DNA of 64,000 bases from Planctomycetota bacterium (GCA_024276195.1 JAJRXR010000032.1:1-64000); one strand, 5' to 3'. Shown: positions 7,954 through 16,927, numbered from the stretch's first letter. A program made the numbers and translations. Notes: generated by a model not told the origin, from the sequence alone.

Positions 7954-9855
7954 ATGATCAAGCTGCTTGTGCCGGTGGTGCTTCTGGCGGCGCTCGTTGT
8001 GGGCGCGGTGCTGTCTGACGGCGCGACCAAGCCCGCCGACTTCACCTACATCAACGGCACGGGCACGATCAACACGCTGGATCTTCAGCGCATGAGCTGG
8101 CAGCCCGATCTGCGGGCCGCGCGGATGTTCTTTGAGGGACTGACGCGGAACGACGTCTTCACCTGGGGCTACGACATCGTGCCCGCCATCGCCGAACGCT
8201 GGGAGATCTCTGGCGACGGGCGGACGTACACGTTCCACCTGCGTGAGAGCGCGAAGTGGTCCAACGGGCAGCCGGTCGTCGCGGGCGACTTTGTCTACTC
8301 CTGGCGCCGGGCGCTGCTGCCGGACATCGCGTCGGACTACATCGCGTTCTTCCGCCTGATCGAGGGCGCGGGCGGGTTTTATGACTGGCGCGTCGAGTCG
8401 CTCGCGGCCTACGAGGCCCTGCCCGACGCGCAGCGCACCCAGGACGCCGCCGACGCGCTCTGGCAGGAAACCGTCGAGCGGTTTGACCGGACCGTGGCGC
8501 TCAAGGCGATCGACGACCGGACGCTGACGATGACGCTGACCGAGCCGACGCCGTACTGGCTGGACATGTGCGCATTCGCGGTGTTCTACCCGGTCTACCC
8601 GGATCTGGTGAGCCAGTACGAGCGCCCAGCTCCCAAGAACGGGAGGCTGGACCTGCGCCAGGGCTGGACCAAGCCGGACCGCCTCGTGTGCAGCGGCCCG
8701 TTCATGCTCACGGAATGGAAGTTCCGGCGCTCCATGCGAGCGGAAAAAAACCCGTATTACTGGGACCGGGACTCGATCGCGATCGACTCGATCGAGATGC
8801 CCGCAGTTGACGAGCCCAACGCGATGATCCTCGCGTTCGAGACGGGCAGCGTGGACTTTGTGACGGATGTCACCGTCGGCTACCGGGCCGACATGTATGC
8901 GCGCAAGCTCGAGTTCTACGACGAGAACCGCGAGTTGTACGAATCGCTCAAGGCCCAGGGCCTCGACGCGATCGAGATCGACCGGCGCCTGCCCGACGAC
9001 CCGCGAAAGAACATCCACGTCTTCCCCGCCTTTGCGACGTACTGGTACAACTTCAACTGCCTGCCCGAGCTCCCCGACGGGCGGGACAACCCGTTCGCCG
9101 ACCCGCGCGTCCGGCGCGCCTTCGCGATGGCGGTTGACAAAGAAACCCTCGTCCGCGAGGTCAAACGCACGGGCGAGCCCGTCGCGAGCACGATCATCCC
9201 CCCCAACGCCATCGGCGGGTACGTCTCGCCCAAGGGCCTCGGCTTCGACCCGCAGGGCGCAAGAGCCCTGCTCGCCGAGGCCGGCTGGCCCGACCCGAGC
9301 CAGTTCCCGACCGTCGAGATCCTGTTCAACAAGGACGCCGGGCATGATCTCGTCGCGCAGTCGGTCGCCAAAGACTGGCACCGGCACCTGGGCGTGCCCA
9401 CCCGCCTCCAGCAGAAAGAGCTCAAGGTCTATCCCAACGACCTGAAGAAGGCGAACTACATGGTCAGCCGCGCGGGGTGGTACGCCGATTATGGTGATCC
9501 AACTACATTTCTTGAGATCAACCGCTCGACCGACGGCAACAACGACCGCAAATACAACAACCCCGTTTATGACGACCTGCTCGACCGGGCGAGCACCGAG
9601 ACCGACAGCGCCAAGCGCATGGCGCTGCTTAGCGAGGCTGAGCGGATCATCGTCGAAGAGGACCTGCCCATGGTCCCGCTGTTCCACTATGTGACTGTGT
9701 ATCTGTTCGACCCCGACACCATCAGCGGCATCAACCCGCACGCCCGCGCCATGCAGAACATGTTCCTGATCGATGTCCTGGGCGATGGCAAAGGCCCGGA
9801 CACGCCCAGGGCCATGCCCATCCTCAAACCAGCTCTTGGGGGGGCGACGCCATGA
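7954..9855 (+). CDS. oppA: Peptide ABC transporter substrate-binding protein (OppA/DppA type)
   Basis: The 633-residue periplasmic protein captures short peptides or similar ligands for import. The N-terminus is a hydrophobic signal (KLLVPVVLLAALVVGAVLS) without a lipobox Cys. The body shows family-5 solute-binding features: a DIVPAIAERWEISGDGRTYT strand pattern near the start, FHLRESAKWSNGQPVVAGDF, and later AEAGWPDPSQFPTVEILFN and DYGDPTTFLEI. The length matches OppA (500-650). It overlaps oppB by four bases (ATGA), so the two are translationally coupled. Specificity is unknown. Confidence 0.95.
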   Translation: MIKLLVPVVLLAALVVGAVLSDGATKPADFTYINGTGTINTLDLQRMSWQPDLRAARMFFEGLTRNDVFTWGYDIVPAIAERWEISGDGRTYTFHLRESAKWSNGQPVVAGDFVYSWRRALLPDIASDYIAFFRLIEGAGGFYDWRVESLAAYEALPDAQRTQDAADALWQETVERFDRTVALKAIDDRTLTMTLTEPTPYWLDMCAFAVFYPVYPDLVSQYERPAPKNGRLDLRQGWTKPDRLVCSGPFMLTEWKFRRSMRAEKNPYYWDRDSIAIDSIEMPAVDEPNAMILAFETGSVDFVTDVTVGYRADMYARKLEFYDENRELYESLKAQGLDAIEIDRRLPDDPRKNIHVFPAFATYWYNFNCLPELPDGRDNPFADPRVRRAFAMAVDKETLVREVKRTGEPVASTIIPPNAIGGYVSPKGLGFDPQGARALLAEAGWPDPSQFPTVEILFNKDAGHDLVAQSVAKDWHRHLGVPTRLQQKELKVYPNDLKKANYMVSRAGWYADYGDPTTFLEINRSTDGNNDRKYNNPVYDDLLDRASTETDSAKRMALLSEAERIIVEEDLPMVPLFHYVTVYLFDPDTISGINPHARAMQNMFLIDVLGDGKGPDTPRAMPILKPALGGATP

Positions 9856-10859
9856 TCGGGATGGTCCTGCGCCGACTCGCGGCCCTGCCCGTGATCCTGA
9901 TCGTGATCTACACGATCACGCTGACGCTGGCGTGGGCCGTGCCGGGCAATCCGCTGGAAAACCCCGAGGGGCGCCAGCCCCCGGCGGAAGTCATGGAGAA
10001 GATGAAACGCCAGTACAACCTCGACAGCTTCCCGAGGTTCTACGTCTCGTACCTCGCCAACGCCTCGGGCTTTGAGTACGCCCGCGACTGGGCCACAGGT
10101 CAGATCGCCCATGAACGCGCCCAGGCCCAGGACGCCGGGCTCGTCCCGCCCGTGCGCCCGATCTTTGACTTTGGCCCCTCGCTGCACAACGAGGACTGGA
10201 CGGTCAACGAGATCGTCGCCGGCGCCATGCCCGTCTCGATCACGCTCGGGGCGCTGGCGATCCTGATCGCCCTGGTCATCGGGCTGACGGCGGGCGTGGT
10301 CGGAGCCGTCAAGCCCAACTCCATCGCCGACCACGCCACCCTCGCCGTCGCGCTCATCGGCATCTCGCTGCCCACGTTCGTGATCGGCACCGTGCTGCTG
10401 CTCATCTTCGGCGTCTGGCTGCCCATCCTGCCCGTCGGCGGCTGGGGCGGGTTCAAGCAGCTCGTCCTGCCCTCGGTCACGCTCTCGCTCCCGTTCGCCG
10501 CGTACATCGCGCGCCTGACGCGCATGGGCATGATCGAGGCGCTCGACTCCGACTACGTTCGCACCGCCCGCGCCAAGGGCTTGTCTGAGCGCTCGGTCCT
10601 GCTGCGCCACGCGCTCAAAAACGCCTTCCTGCCCGTGCTCAGTTTCCTGGGCCCGGCGACCGCCCTGGCGATGACCGGCTCGTTCATCGTCGAGCGCGTG
10701 TTCACGATCCCGGGGATGGGCCAGCACTTCATCAACGCCGTGCAGAACAAGGACCTGTTCCTGATCATGGGCGTGGTGCTGATTTTCGCGACGATGCTGA
10801 TCCTGTTCAACCTGGCCGTGGACGTGATGTACCGGTGGGTGGATCCGAGGATTGAGTGA
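9852..10859 (+). CDS. oppB: Peptide ABC transporter permease (OppB/DppB type)
   Basis: The 335-residue inner-membrane permease has about six hydrophobic helices. The first is at residues 9-30, and an extended periplasmic loop follows (residues 30-125). The ABC-permease EAA loop is clear: YVRTARAKGLSERSVLLRHA. The C-terminus has the usual FTIPGMGQHFINA segment. The usual partners OppC, OppD and OppF are not present. Four bases downstream the M48 protease gene ends on the other strand. The transporter must therefore use partners encoded elsewhere, or it is a remnant. Confidence 0.96.
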   Translation: MIGMVLRRLAALPVILIVIYTITLTLAWAVPGNPLENPEGRQPPAEVMEKMKRQYNLDSFPRFYVSYLANASGFEYARDWATGQIAHERAQAQDAGLVPPVRPIFDFGPSLHNEDWTVNEIVAGAMPVSITLGALAILIALVIGLTAGVVGAVKPNSIADHATLAVALIGISLPTFVIGTVLLLIFGVWLPILPVGGWGGFKQLVLPSVTLSLPFAAYIARLTRMGMIEALDSDYVRTARAKGLSERSVLLRHALKNAFLPVLSFLGPATALAMTGSFIVERVFTIPGMGQHFINAVQNKDLFLIMGVVLIFATMLILFNLAVDVMYRWVDPRIE

Positions 10860-10863
10860 AGAC

Positions 10864-12255
10864 TTATGCGAGCGGAATCGGATCGTCATCCTTGGGCGGA
10901 CGATCACCGGGTCTCTGTTGCTGCTCGAGCAGCTCAGAGACCGGCGTGAGCTTGGCCGCCTGGTAGGCGCTGCCAATTTCACGCAAGTAGAGGTGCGCGG
11001 TCGCGATCTTGCACAGCGACTCAAAATCTACAAAGAGCGCTGCGGCATGCGCATCGCCGCCCATGATCCCCTTGTCCTGCCTCCTAGCGATCGCGGCGAC
11101 ACGATCGGGCATCGGGGGGTGCGATGACCAAACGCTGCGCTGCTCCTCGAAGCCTTCGATAAAGCCATCCTTCCGGCGCTTTCCTGTGGGCGCGAGCTTA
11201 ACCGCGAGCCCGGGGAGGTTGTCCGGAAGCCTCCGCCCGCCCGCACCCCACATCCCATCGGTTCGCTCTCCGGCCTGTCTCCAGCCCTCACCGAGCTCAA
11301 GAACCCGAGCCAACGCCCAGGTGGCGTTGCGTGCGCCAGCGACGCGCGAAGCCGCAGCGTCCGCGTCGTACTCCATCCTCCTGAGCAGGAATGCGCCCAT
11401 CATGATCCCCAGGATCATAAACACCCAGAGCACACCCCTGGCCAGCATGAGGCAGATTGTCGCGAGCAATGCAACGAGCTGAAATCCCCACCAGCTGTCC
11501 TCGAGGGTTTCTTCAACGAGCTCATCGAGCACACCCCGCTCGTACACCGTTGACGTGGCCCACGACTCGACGAGCGTCAGCAAAGTATGAGCCCGCGCAG
11601 CTCCGCCCTGCGTGAAGTGCGCCAGCTCGTGGGCGATCACACTCGTTAGCTCGCTGCGGCGCATCCCGCCCACAAGCGAGAGGCCGATCGTCAGCACAAG
11701 GCGCTTGCCGAACAGCGCCGCGAGTATGCCGCCCTCGCGTGCCGCCGCCGCGTTGGGTTCGCAGATGACATCGATGCGAACCGGGTTCGGCGCCCCCATC
11801 ACGGCAGCAAGCTGTTCGACGTAGGCGTAGATGAATCGCTGCTCGCGCCGATCGAGCTGCACCAAGGGGTATCTGTCTCGGCGCCTCGGGATCAACGGGC
11901 CGAGCATGGCCAGCACCAGCGTCCCCCCGGCCACGATCGGTGCGATGTACGCGATCATTCGAATGATCAGCATGAAGATGCCGCCACGCACACCCCCGCG
12001 GGGGTACCCCTCTTCGGTCGAAATGTCAATCAGGAACGTCCCGTGAGTCACCCAGAGCCAGACGCCCCAGCACGCCAGCGCAATCAACCCCAGATACACC
12101 ACGACCTGAACCAGAACCATCAGGATCACACCAACCGCAGCAACGCGGTACAGCAGCGGTATCCTCACCGGCCTGTACTTTCCTGTGAACAGCGCTCGCG
12201 CCGGCGCGCCAGCGCTCTGTCGTGAGCTCTTGTGGTGGGTGTCCGCTCCGCCCAT
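10864..12255 (-). CDS. M48-family membrane zinc metalloprotease (HtpX/Ste24-like)
   Basis: The 463-residue protein probably degrades misfolded membrane proteins. Hydrophobic helices lie near residues 36-65 and 90-125 and again around 250-290. The zinc motif is VIAHELAHFTQGG (HEXXH). EYDADAAASRVAG supplies the third-ligand Glu, with the ExxxD pattern typical of M48. A basic/acidic tail follows (GDRPPKDDDPIPLA). It is convergent with oppB at a 4-bp gap. There is no Shine-Dalgarno or TANNNT directly at the ATG, so the start is less sure than the family. Confidence 0.92.
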   Translation of the reverse strand: MGGADTHHKSSRQSAGAPARALFTGKYRPVRIPLLYRVAAVGVILMVLVQVVVYLGLIALACWGVWLWVTHGTFLIDISTEEGYPRGGVRGGIFMLIIRMIAYIAPIVAGGTLVLAMLGPLIPRRRDRYPLVQLDRREQRFIYAYVEQLAAVMGAPNPVRIDVICEPNAAAAREGGILAALFGKRLVLTIGLSLVGGMRRSELTSVIAHELAHFTQGGAARAHTLLTLVESWATSTVYERGVLDELVEETLEDSWWGFQLVALLATICLMLARGVLWVFMILGIMMGAFLLRRMEYDADAAASRVAGARNATWALARVLELGEGWRQAGERTDGMWGAGGRRLPDNLPGLAVKLAPTGKRRKDGFIEGFEEQRSVWSSHPPMPDRVAAIARRQDKGIMGGDAHAAALFVDFESLCKIATAHLYLREIGSAYQAAKLTPVSELLEQQQRPGDRPPKDDDPIPLA

Positions 12256-12273
12256 CGACGCCCCCGCGAATAA

Positions 12274-12726
12274 TCAGCCTTCGGGTGTAAACACCGCCCC
12301 GCGTTCAACATCGAAGCTCACAAAGTCGCCCGCCTCAAAGTCCGACGCCTTCTGGCGCTGGTCCGTCACGGCGCACGTGATCGGCGCCCCGGCGTTGACC
12401 GTGATCGTGTTCTTGGGCGCGTCCACCGCGATCACCGAGCCCTGGACCCGGCGCGGGCGCCCGCTGATGGGCTCGATGTACCGCCCCCCGGCGCCGACCT
12501 TGTCGATGCGCCTCGCCTTGGCCGTGATCCGCCCGATCACCGTCTTGCCCACGCGGTCCGCCAGCGCCTCAGCCCCGGCGGCGGGCACGAGACGCATCCG
12601 GTAGCTCGTGTTCGGGAAGCTGAGCACCACAAACGCGGGGTTCGGCGCGGTCGCTTCGCAGACCTCTTCGAGGCGTCCACGGGCGAGGGTCGGGTCGATC
12701 TTGGTCGTTGGGGCGGGGTCGATCAT
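12274..12726 (-). CDS. Unknown conserved protein, 150 aa
   Basis: This small soluble protein has no membrane segment. Strand-rich segments such as NTSYRMRLVPAAG and NTITVNAGAPITCAV suggest a beta domain, followed by the tail DFVSFDVERGAVFTPEG. I do not assign a family. The start was taken at MIDPAPTT because TACGCT ends exactly six bases before this ATG; the longer frame upstream crosses the amidotransferase gene. The palindromic repeat at 12753-12816 lies between it and pabA. Confidence 0.75.
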   Translation of the reverse strand: MIDPAPTTKIDPTLARGRLEEVCEATAPNPAFVVLSFPNTSYRMRLVPAAGAEALADRVGKTVIGRITAKARRIDKVGAGGRYIEPISGRPRRVQGSVIAVDAPKNTITVNAGAPITCAVTDQRQKASDFEAGDFVSFDVERGAVFTPEG

Positions 12727-12732
12727 GGGGCA

Positions 12733-12738
12733 AGCGTA
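12733..12738 (-). promoter_or_regulatory. TANNNT -10 element before the 150-aa gene (predicted leaderless start)
   Basis: On the minus strand TACGCT ends six bases before the ATG at 12726. No Shine-Dalgarno is present. Confidence 0.5.
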
Positions 12739-12752
12739 TCCGCCAAAGCCTT

Positions 12753-12816
12753 GGCGAGCCCGAAGCGCAAGCGAGGGAGAAGGATCGAGAACCCTCGCTT
12801 GCGCTTCGGGCTCGCC
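12753..12816. repeat. 25-bp-arm perfect palindrome between pabA and the 150-aa gene
   Basis: The arms 12753-12777 and 12792-12816 are perfect reverse complements of 25 bp, separated by a 14-base loop. Each arm carries the core GAGCCCGAAGCGCAAGCGAG. The hairpin has no T run on either side, so it is not a standard terminator. It differs in sequence from the two palindromes at 29213-29290 and 59130-59195 but has the same architecture. Confidence 0.85.
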
Positions 12817-12824
12817 CGGGGCCT

Positions 12825-13490
12825 CTACCGCTCGCCCATCGCCAGAAAGTTCGCCAGCAGCCTCGGCCCCTCGGGCGTCATGAAGCTCTCCGGGTGAAAC
12901 TGCACCCCCTCGAGCGCCGCCTTGCCCGCGTCCGCCCAGACCCGGCGCAGCCCCATCACCACCTCGACCCCGGGCGCCGCCGACCCCTCCGCCTCGACGC
13001 TCCACGCGCTGACCTCCCAGGCGTCTTCGCCCGGCGCGGGCGCGCCGGGCACACTCTCGCGCCGGACGACGAGCGAGTGGTAGCGCGTCGCGACCATCGG
13101 GCTCTCGATGCCGGCGAACAACCCGCGCCCGTCGTGCATGACCGGGCTGGTCTTGCCGTGCATGAGAACAGCGTGCTGCTCGACGAGCATGCCGTGCATC
13201 TGGCCCATGCACTGGTGCCCGAGGCACACGCCCAGCACCGGCACGCGACCGCTGAAGCGTTCGATGATCGACGCCGATACGCCCGACTGGTCGGGCGTGC
13301 AAGGCCCGGGCGAGATGATCACATGGCTCGGCCCACGCCCCGAGTCGAGCCTTTCAGCCTCGTCGGGCGTGATCTTGTCGTTGCGCACCACCAGCAGATC
13401 CCGCCCGGGCTCGAGGCTCGGGTCGATCTCGCCCAGGCGCTGGACGAGGTTCCAGGTGAAGCTGTCGTAGTTGTCGAGAAGCAGAATCAC
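12825..13490 (-). CDS. pabA: Anthranilate/aminodeoxychorismate synthase glutaminase subunit (TrpG/PabA)
   Basis: The 221-residue class I glutamine amidotransferase releases ammonia from glutamine for its chorismate-converting partner (TrpE or PabB) in tryptophan or folate synthesis. The sequence begins ILLLDNYDSFTWNLVQ. The catalytic Cys is in PVLGVCLGHQCMGQ, preceded by the ISPGPCTPDQSG oxyanion region. The His/Glu pair is in GVQFHPESFMTPEG. The partner subunit is not in the window, so the pathway is uncertain. The start is a GTG with TACACT six bases upstream. Confidence 0.95.
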   Translation of the reverse strand: MILLLDNYDSFTWNLVQRLGEIDPSLEPGRDLLVVRNDKITPDEAERLDSGRGPSHVIISPGPCTPDQSGVSASIIERFSGRVPVLGVCLGHQCMGQMHGMLVEQHAVLMHGKTSPVMHDGRGLFAGIESPMVATRYHSLVVRRESVPGAPAPGEDAWEVSAWSVEAEGSAAPGVEVVMGLRRVWADAGKAALEGVQFHPESFMTPEGPRLLANFLAMGER

Positions 13491-13496
13491 GGGCGG

Positions 13497-13522
13497 AGTG
13501 TAGGTCCGTGTGCCGCTACCCT
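13497..13522. promoter_or_regulatory. Divergent -10 elements shared by pabA and the nucleosidase gene
   Basis: The 38-bp gap between the two genes holds both hexamers. AGTGTA (13497-13502) reads TACACT on the minus strand and ends six bases before the pabA GTG. TACCCT (13517-13522) ends six bases before the ATG at 13529. Both predict transcription starting on the start codon. Any -35 boxes would lie inside the opposite gene. Confidence 0.55.
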
Positions 13523-13528
13523 GAGCCC

Positions 13529-14290
13529 ATGCTCACCGGCGTGATGTTCGCGATGCCCGAAGAGGGCCAGGCCCTGCTCGACGAGCTCGTCCCAAGCGCC
13601 GAGCCTGCTGAGCACGGCGGGCGAACCTTCCACCGCGGGCGCCTCTGGGGAGCCGACGTGGTGCTCGTGCAGGCGCGCATCGGCAAGACCGCCGCCGCGA
13701 CCACCGCGACCGAGCTCGCCGCACGCTTCAGGGTCGATCGCCTGCTCTTCACCGGCATCGCCGGGGGTCTGGCGCCGGGCGTGCATATCGGCGACCTGGT
13801 CGTCGCCGACCGCCTCGTCCACCACGACCTCGACGCCTCGCCCATCTTCCCCGCGCTCGAGATCCCTCTGCTCGGGCGGACCGAGCTCCCGACCGACCCC
13901 GCGCTGACCCGCTCGCTTGTCGCCGCGTGCGAATCGTTCATCGCGGACGGGCTGGCGCGGGATCTTCCCGCCCGGGACCGCGAACGAATGCACATGCGCA
14001 AGCCATCCACGCACACCGGCCTGATCGTCTCGGGCGATCAGTTTGTATCGTCCGAGGTCGGGCGGGGCGCGGTCCTGGCGCGCACACCCGCGGCGCTGTG
14101 CGTCGAGATGGAGGGAGCCGCGACGGCCCAGGTCGCGTGCGAGTACAACATCCCCATCGCCGTGGTGCGCGCTGTCTCGGACAGCGCCGACGACCACGCC
14201 GCGGCCCACTTTCCTGAATCACTCGGTCGCCTCGCCGCGGCCTGCTCGCACGGCGTGCTCGAACGTTTCTTCACACTGGAGCGATCCTGA
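13529..14290 (+). CDS. 5'-methylthioadenosine/S-adenosylhomocysteine nucleosidase-like protein
   Basis: The 253-residue enzyme probably cleaves MTA or SAH to adenine and a thiosugar, part of methionine salvage. It has family-like signatures: MFAMPEEGQALLDELV at the start, LLFTGIAGGLAPGVHIGDLV, VSGDQFVSS, and CVEMEGAATAQVACEYNIP with the purine-binding Met-Glu-Gly. VRAVSDSADDHAA supplies the active-site Asp. The ATG chosen is six bases after TACCCT. It overlaps ogt by one base (TGATG), so they are probably cotranscribed. Futalosine hydrolase is an alternative. Confidence 0.9.
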   Translation: MLTGVMFAMPEEGQALLDELVPSAEPAEHGGRTFHRGRLWGADVVLVQARIGKTAAATTATELAARFRVDRLLFTGIAGGLAPGVHIGDLVVADRLVHHDLDASPIFPALEIPLLGRTELPTDPALTRSLVAACESFIADGLARDLPARDRERMHMRKPSTHTGLIVSGDQFVSSEVGRGAVLARTPAALCVEMEGAATAQVACEYNIPIAVVRAVSDSADDHAAAHFPESLGRLAAACSHGVLERFFTLERS

Positions 14291-14838
14291 TGCCCATACC
14301 CATCGTGACACGCGAGATCGACTCGCCGGTCGGTCCGCTGCTCGCCGGCGCGTGCGCCCGGGGCGTGTGCCTGCTCGAGTTCGGCTCGCCCGAGCGCCAG
14401 AGCCGGGCGCTGCGCGATCTTGACTCGCTTCTCGATTCAACAGAGGGCGCCAGCGACGATCCGCAGATGTACCTGGAGCGGCTCGTCGCCGAGCTTGACG
14501 CGTTCTTCGCGGGCACGCTCGCTGAGTTCGGCGTCCGCCTCTGCGACCCGGGGACCGAGTTTCAGCGGTCCGTCTGGGCGCGGATGCGTGCGATCCCATG
14601 CGGCCAGACCCTGAGCTATGGACAGCTCGCCGACGAGATCGGCTCGCCCGGCGGCGCCCGGGCCGTCGGCGCCGCCTCCGGACACAACCGCATCGCCATC
14701 CTCATCCCCTGCCACCGCGTCGTCGAATCCACCGGCGCCCTGCGCGGCTACGGCGGCGGGCTCGACACCAAACGCTGGCTGCTCGACCACGAGCAGGCGA
14801 TCACCGGTCAGGGCGTGCTGTTCGAGCCGAGCCGGTAG
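14290..14838 (+). CDS. ogt: Methylated-DNA--protein-cysteine methyltransferase
   Basis: The 182-residue protein repairs O6-methylguanine by moving the methyl group to its own cysteine. The active site is the PCHRVV motif (ILIPCHRVVESTGALRGYGG). The Asn hinge and Arg finger region is GGARAVGAASGHNRIAI, and FQRSVWARMRAIPCGQTLSYG matches the DNA-binding helix-turn-helix. It overlaps the upstream nucleosidase by one base and ends 3 bp from the convergent pseudouridine synthase gene. Confidence 0.95.
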   Translation: MPIPIVTREIDSPVGPLLAGACARGVCLLEFGSPERQSRALRDLDSLLDSTEGASDDPQMYLERLVAELDAFFAGTLAEFGVRLCDPGTEFQRSVWARMRAIPCGQTLSYGQLADEIGSPGGARAVGAASGHNRIAILIPCHRVVESTGALRGYGGGLDTKRWLLDHEQAITGQGVLFEPSR

Positions 14839-14841
14839 GGC

Positions 14842-16029
14842 TCACGCCTCCGCCTCGAGTCCGAACCGCTCCATCGGGATCGCCGTCTGCACACTGACCT
14901 GCTCAGCGCCCGAGGCTCGCAGCGTATCAATCAGCTCGCGCATGTCGTCAGGCACTGGCGCCGTGAAGGTCATCGCCTCCCCGGTCGCGGGGTGCTCGAA
15001 GGCGAGCATGGCCGCGTGAAGCATCTGGCGGCTGATCTCTCGCCCATCGGGCAGCGCAAACGGGCGCCCCCCGTAGAGACCATCGCCGACGATGGGCCAG
15101 CTCTCGCTGGACAGGTGCACGCGGATCTGGTGTGTGCGACCGGTCTTGAGTTCGAGCTCGACGAGCGAGAACGCCTGGTCCCCCACCGCCCGCTCGTGCA
15201 GGCGGTACCGCTCGCGCACGCGGCAGATCGTCACGCTCGCCTTGCCCAGCTCGTCGTGCCGGACCACGATCTTCTCGCGGTAGCCTCGTTCTTTCGACTG
15301 GTGCGGACCGAGCGGCTTGTCGATCACCTGCGCGTCCGGCTCGACGCGCCCGCGCGCGATCGCCAGGTACCGCTTGTCAACGGTGCGCTCTTCAAACTGC
15401 TTGCCGATCTTCCAGTGCGCCTCATCGGTCTTGGCGAAGACGATGCACCCGGTGGTGTCGCGGTCGAGGCGATGGACGACGCCCGGGCGGGCGAACTGCT
15501 CGCCGACGCTCGAGAGCTCGCCCCCGGTCGGCGAGGCGTGCCGAAAGTGCCACGCCAGGGCGTTGATCATCGTGCCCGCGAGCTCGGAGCGGGCCGGGTG
15601 GACGATGATGCCGACGCTCTTGTTGAGCACGATCAGGTGCTCGTCCTCGTACAGCACGTCGATCGGGATGTTCTCTGGCTTGACCGACCGATCCGGCGGC
15701 GGCGGCAGCGACACCGACACCCGGTCGTTCTCGCGCAGCTTGGTCGAGGCCTTCGCCTCGCGCCCGTTGACCCGCACCGCGCCCGACTCGATCAGACGCT
15801 GGAGCTGGTTGCGGCTCATGAACGTGATGCGGCTCGTCAGGTACCGATCGAGCCTCGACTTGAGATCTCGCTGCAACTCGAAGCTCACACAGACATTGTG
15901 CGCCCCGTCGTCGCCGTGCGATTCATTCTCGCGGGCGCGGGACGCGACCTCTTCAAACGCGCGGCGCACCGCCTCGGGGTCCACCTTGCCCCCCGGCAGG
16001 ATCAGCTCGCGCGATTCGGGCTCGTGCAT
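14842..16029 (-). CDS. RluD-family 23S rRNA pseudouridine synthase with S4 domain
   Basis: The 395-residue enzyme isomerises uridines in rRNA (RluD type, possibly RluC). The S4 RNA-binding domain spans RLDRYLTSRITFMSRNQLQR to VRVNGREAKASTKLRENDRV. The catalytic domain has IDVLYEDEHLIVLNKSVGI and the catalytic Asp in HRLDRDTTGCIVFAKTDEA. GRTHQIRVHLSSESWPIVGD is the RNA-contact region. The start was set at MHEPESRE because the upstream gene ends 4 bp before it; a longer frame would overlap that gene. Confidence 0.95.
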   Translation of the reverse strand: MHEPESRELILPGGKVDPEAVRRAFEEVASRARENESHGDDGAHNVCVSFELQRDLKSRLDRYLTSRITFMSRNQLQRLIESGAVRVNGREAKASTKLRENDRVSVSLPPPPDRSVKPENIPIDVLYEDEHLIVLNKSVGIIVHPARSELAGTMINALAWHFRHASPTGGELSSVGEQFARPGVVHRLDRDTTGCIVFAKTDEAHWKIGKQFEERTVDKRYLAIARGRVEPDAQVIDKPLGPHQSKERGYREKIVVRHDELGKASVTICRVRERYRLHERAVGDQAFSLVELELKTGRTHQIRVHLSSESWPIVGDGLYGGRPFALPDGREISRQMLHAAMLAFEHPATGEAMTFTAPVPDDMRELIDTLRASGAEQVSVQTAIPMERFGLEAEA

Positions 16030-16033
16030 CGGA

Positions 16034-16927
16034 TCAGGGGGCGTCGTCGCCCGGCGCATCCGTTTCGGGATCGGGTGCAGCTTCGGGCTCGGCTTCGGGA
16101 TCAATCTCAGGCGGCGCCTCGTCCTGGGGCTCGTCCAGCTCTGGCAGCGGCGGCGCAAGCCCCTCGCTCTCTCCCCCGATCACCGGGATCCGCGTCTCGA
16201 CCGGATCCGGACGCTGCGGGGTGTACACGGGCAGCTCGGGCAGATCCGCCTCCGAGTACAGCGCCATCCGCTCGGGCACGCCCTCGCTCAGCTCCGCCCC
16301 GCGCCCATCGGCGACCCGCGCCAGCACCGGGCGCCCGTGCTCGTTGGCCATCTCCGACGCGGTCGCGTACGCCCGGCGCGCCGCCTCGGCGTCGCCCTTG
16401 GATTCCGCTACCGCCGCCAGCCCGAACGCGCTGTCGATCGACAGCACCGACCCGGATGTGCGCGAACGCTCGAGCACCTGCGCGTACAGGCTCTGGGCCT
16501 GGTCCAGATACCGCCCGATCTGCTCGTCGCTGAGCAGGTCGTCCTCATTCATCAGTTCACCCTCGGGCGTGTACTCCGCCCCGGGGCGCAGGCCCGAGCG
16601 GGCCGCCTGCAGATAAATATCGGCGCTGCGCAGACGCGAGAGATCCGGAATGGCGCGCACACCCTCAAACTCGTCAGCAACGCGGATCAACGCCTCCGGG
16701 TTCGGGTTGGCCGTGCCCGTCGCCCCCTCGTACGCCGCGAACGCCGAGTCCACCTTCTCGATCCGCTGGCGCTCGAGCCACTGGACCCCGGCGATGGACC
16801 CGAACCCCGCGGCCACCAGCAGCAGCATCCAGAACCCCCACTTCTCGAGGAACTCCTTGAAGTCCTCGTTGACGCGGGAGTCTTCAAGCCCGGCTCCGGC
16901 CTTGATCTGCTGTTGGCGTTCGTCCAT
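16034..16927 (-). CDS. Membrane-anchored YfgM-like protein
   Basis: A 297-residue protein with a cytoplasmic N-terminus and one transmembrane helix (about residues 32-49, WGFWMLLLVAAGFGSIAGV). A helical region follows with TPR-like character (DAFGLAAVAESKGDAEAARRAYATA). The C-terminus is a long Pro/Glu/Asp tail. This topology resembles YfgM-type proteins that assist the Sec translocon, but the similarity is by pattern, not by a firm motif. It is 4 bp upstream of the pseudouridine synthase gene on the same strand. Confidence 0.78.
   Translation of the reverse strand: MDERQQQIKAGAGLEDSRVNEDFKEFLEKWGFWMLLLVAAGFGSIAGVQWLERQRIEKVDSAFAAYEGATGTANPNPEALIRVADEFEGVRAIPDLSRLRSADIYLQAARSGLRPGAEYTPEGELMNEDDLLSDEQIGRYLDQAQSLYAQVLERSRTSGSVLSIDSAFGLAAVAESKGDAEAARRAYATASEMANEHGRPVLARVADGRGAELSEGVPERMALYSEADLPELPVYTPQRPDPVETRIPVIGGESEGLAPPLPELDEPQDEAPPEIDPEAEPEAAPDPETDAPGDDAP

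Noticed and set aside
6730-9741. A 1003-codon open frame on the minus strand opposite the HEAT-like and oppA genes
   Set aside because: It lies wholly antisense to two well-supported genes, has low-complexity composition, and is explained by the high G+C third-codon bias.
10864-12255. M48 gene as a foreign insertion on the basis of composition
   Set aside because: It looked slightly less G+C rich than its neighbours by eye, but I could not measure it and no boundary repeats were found.
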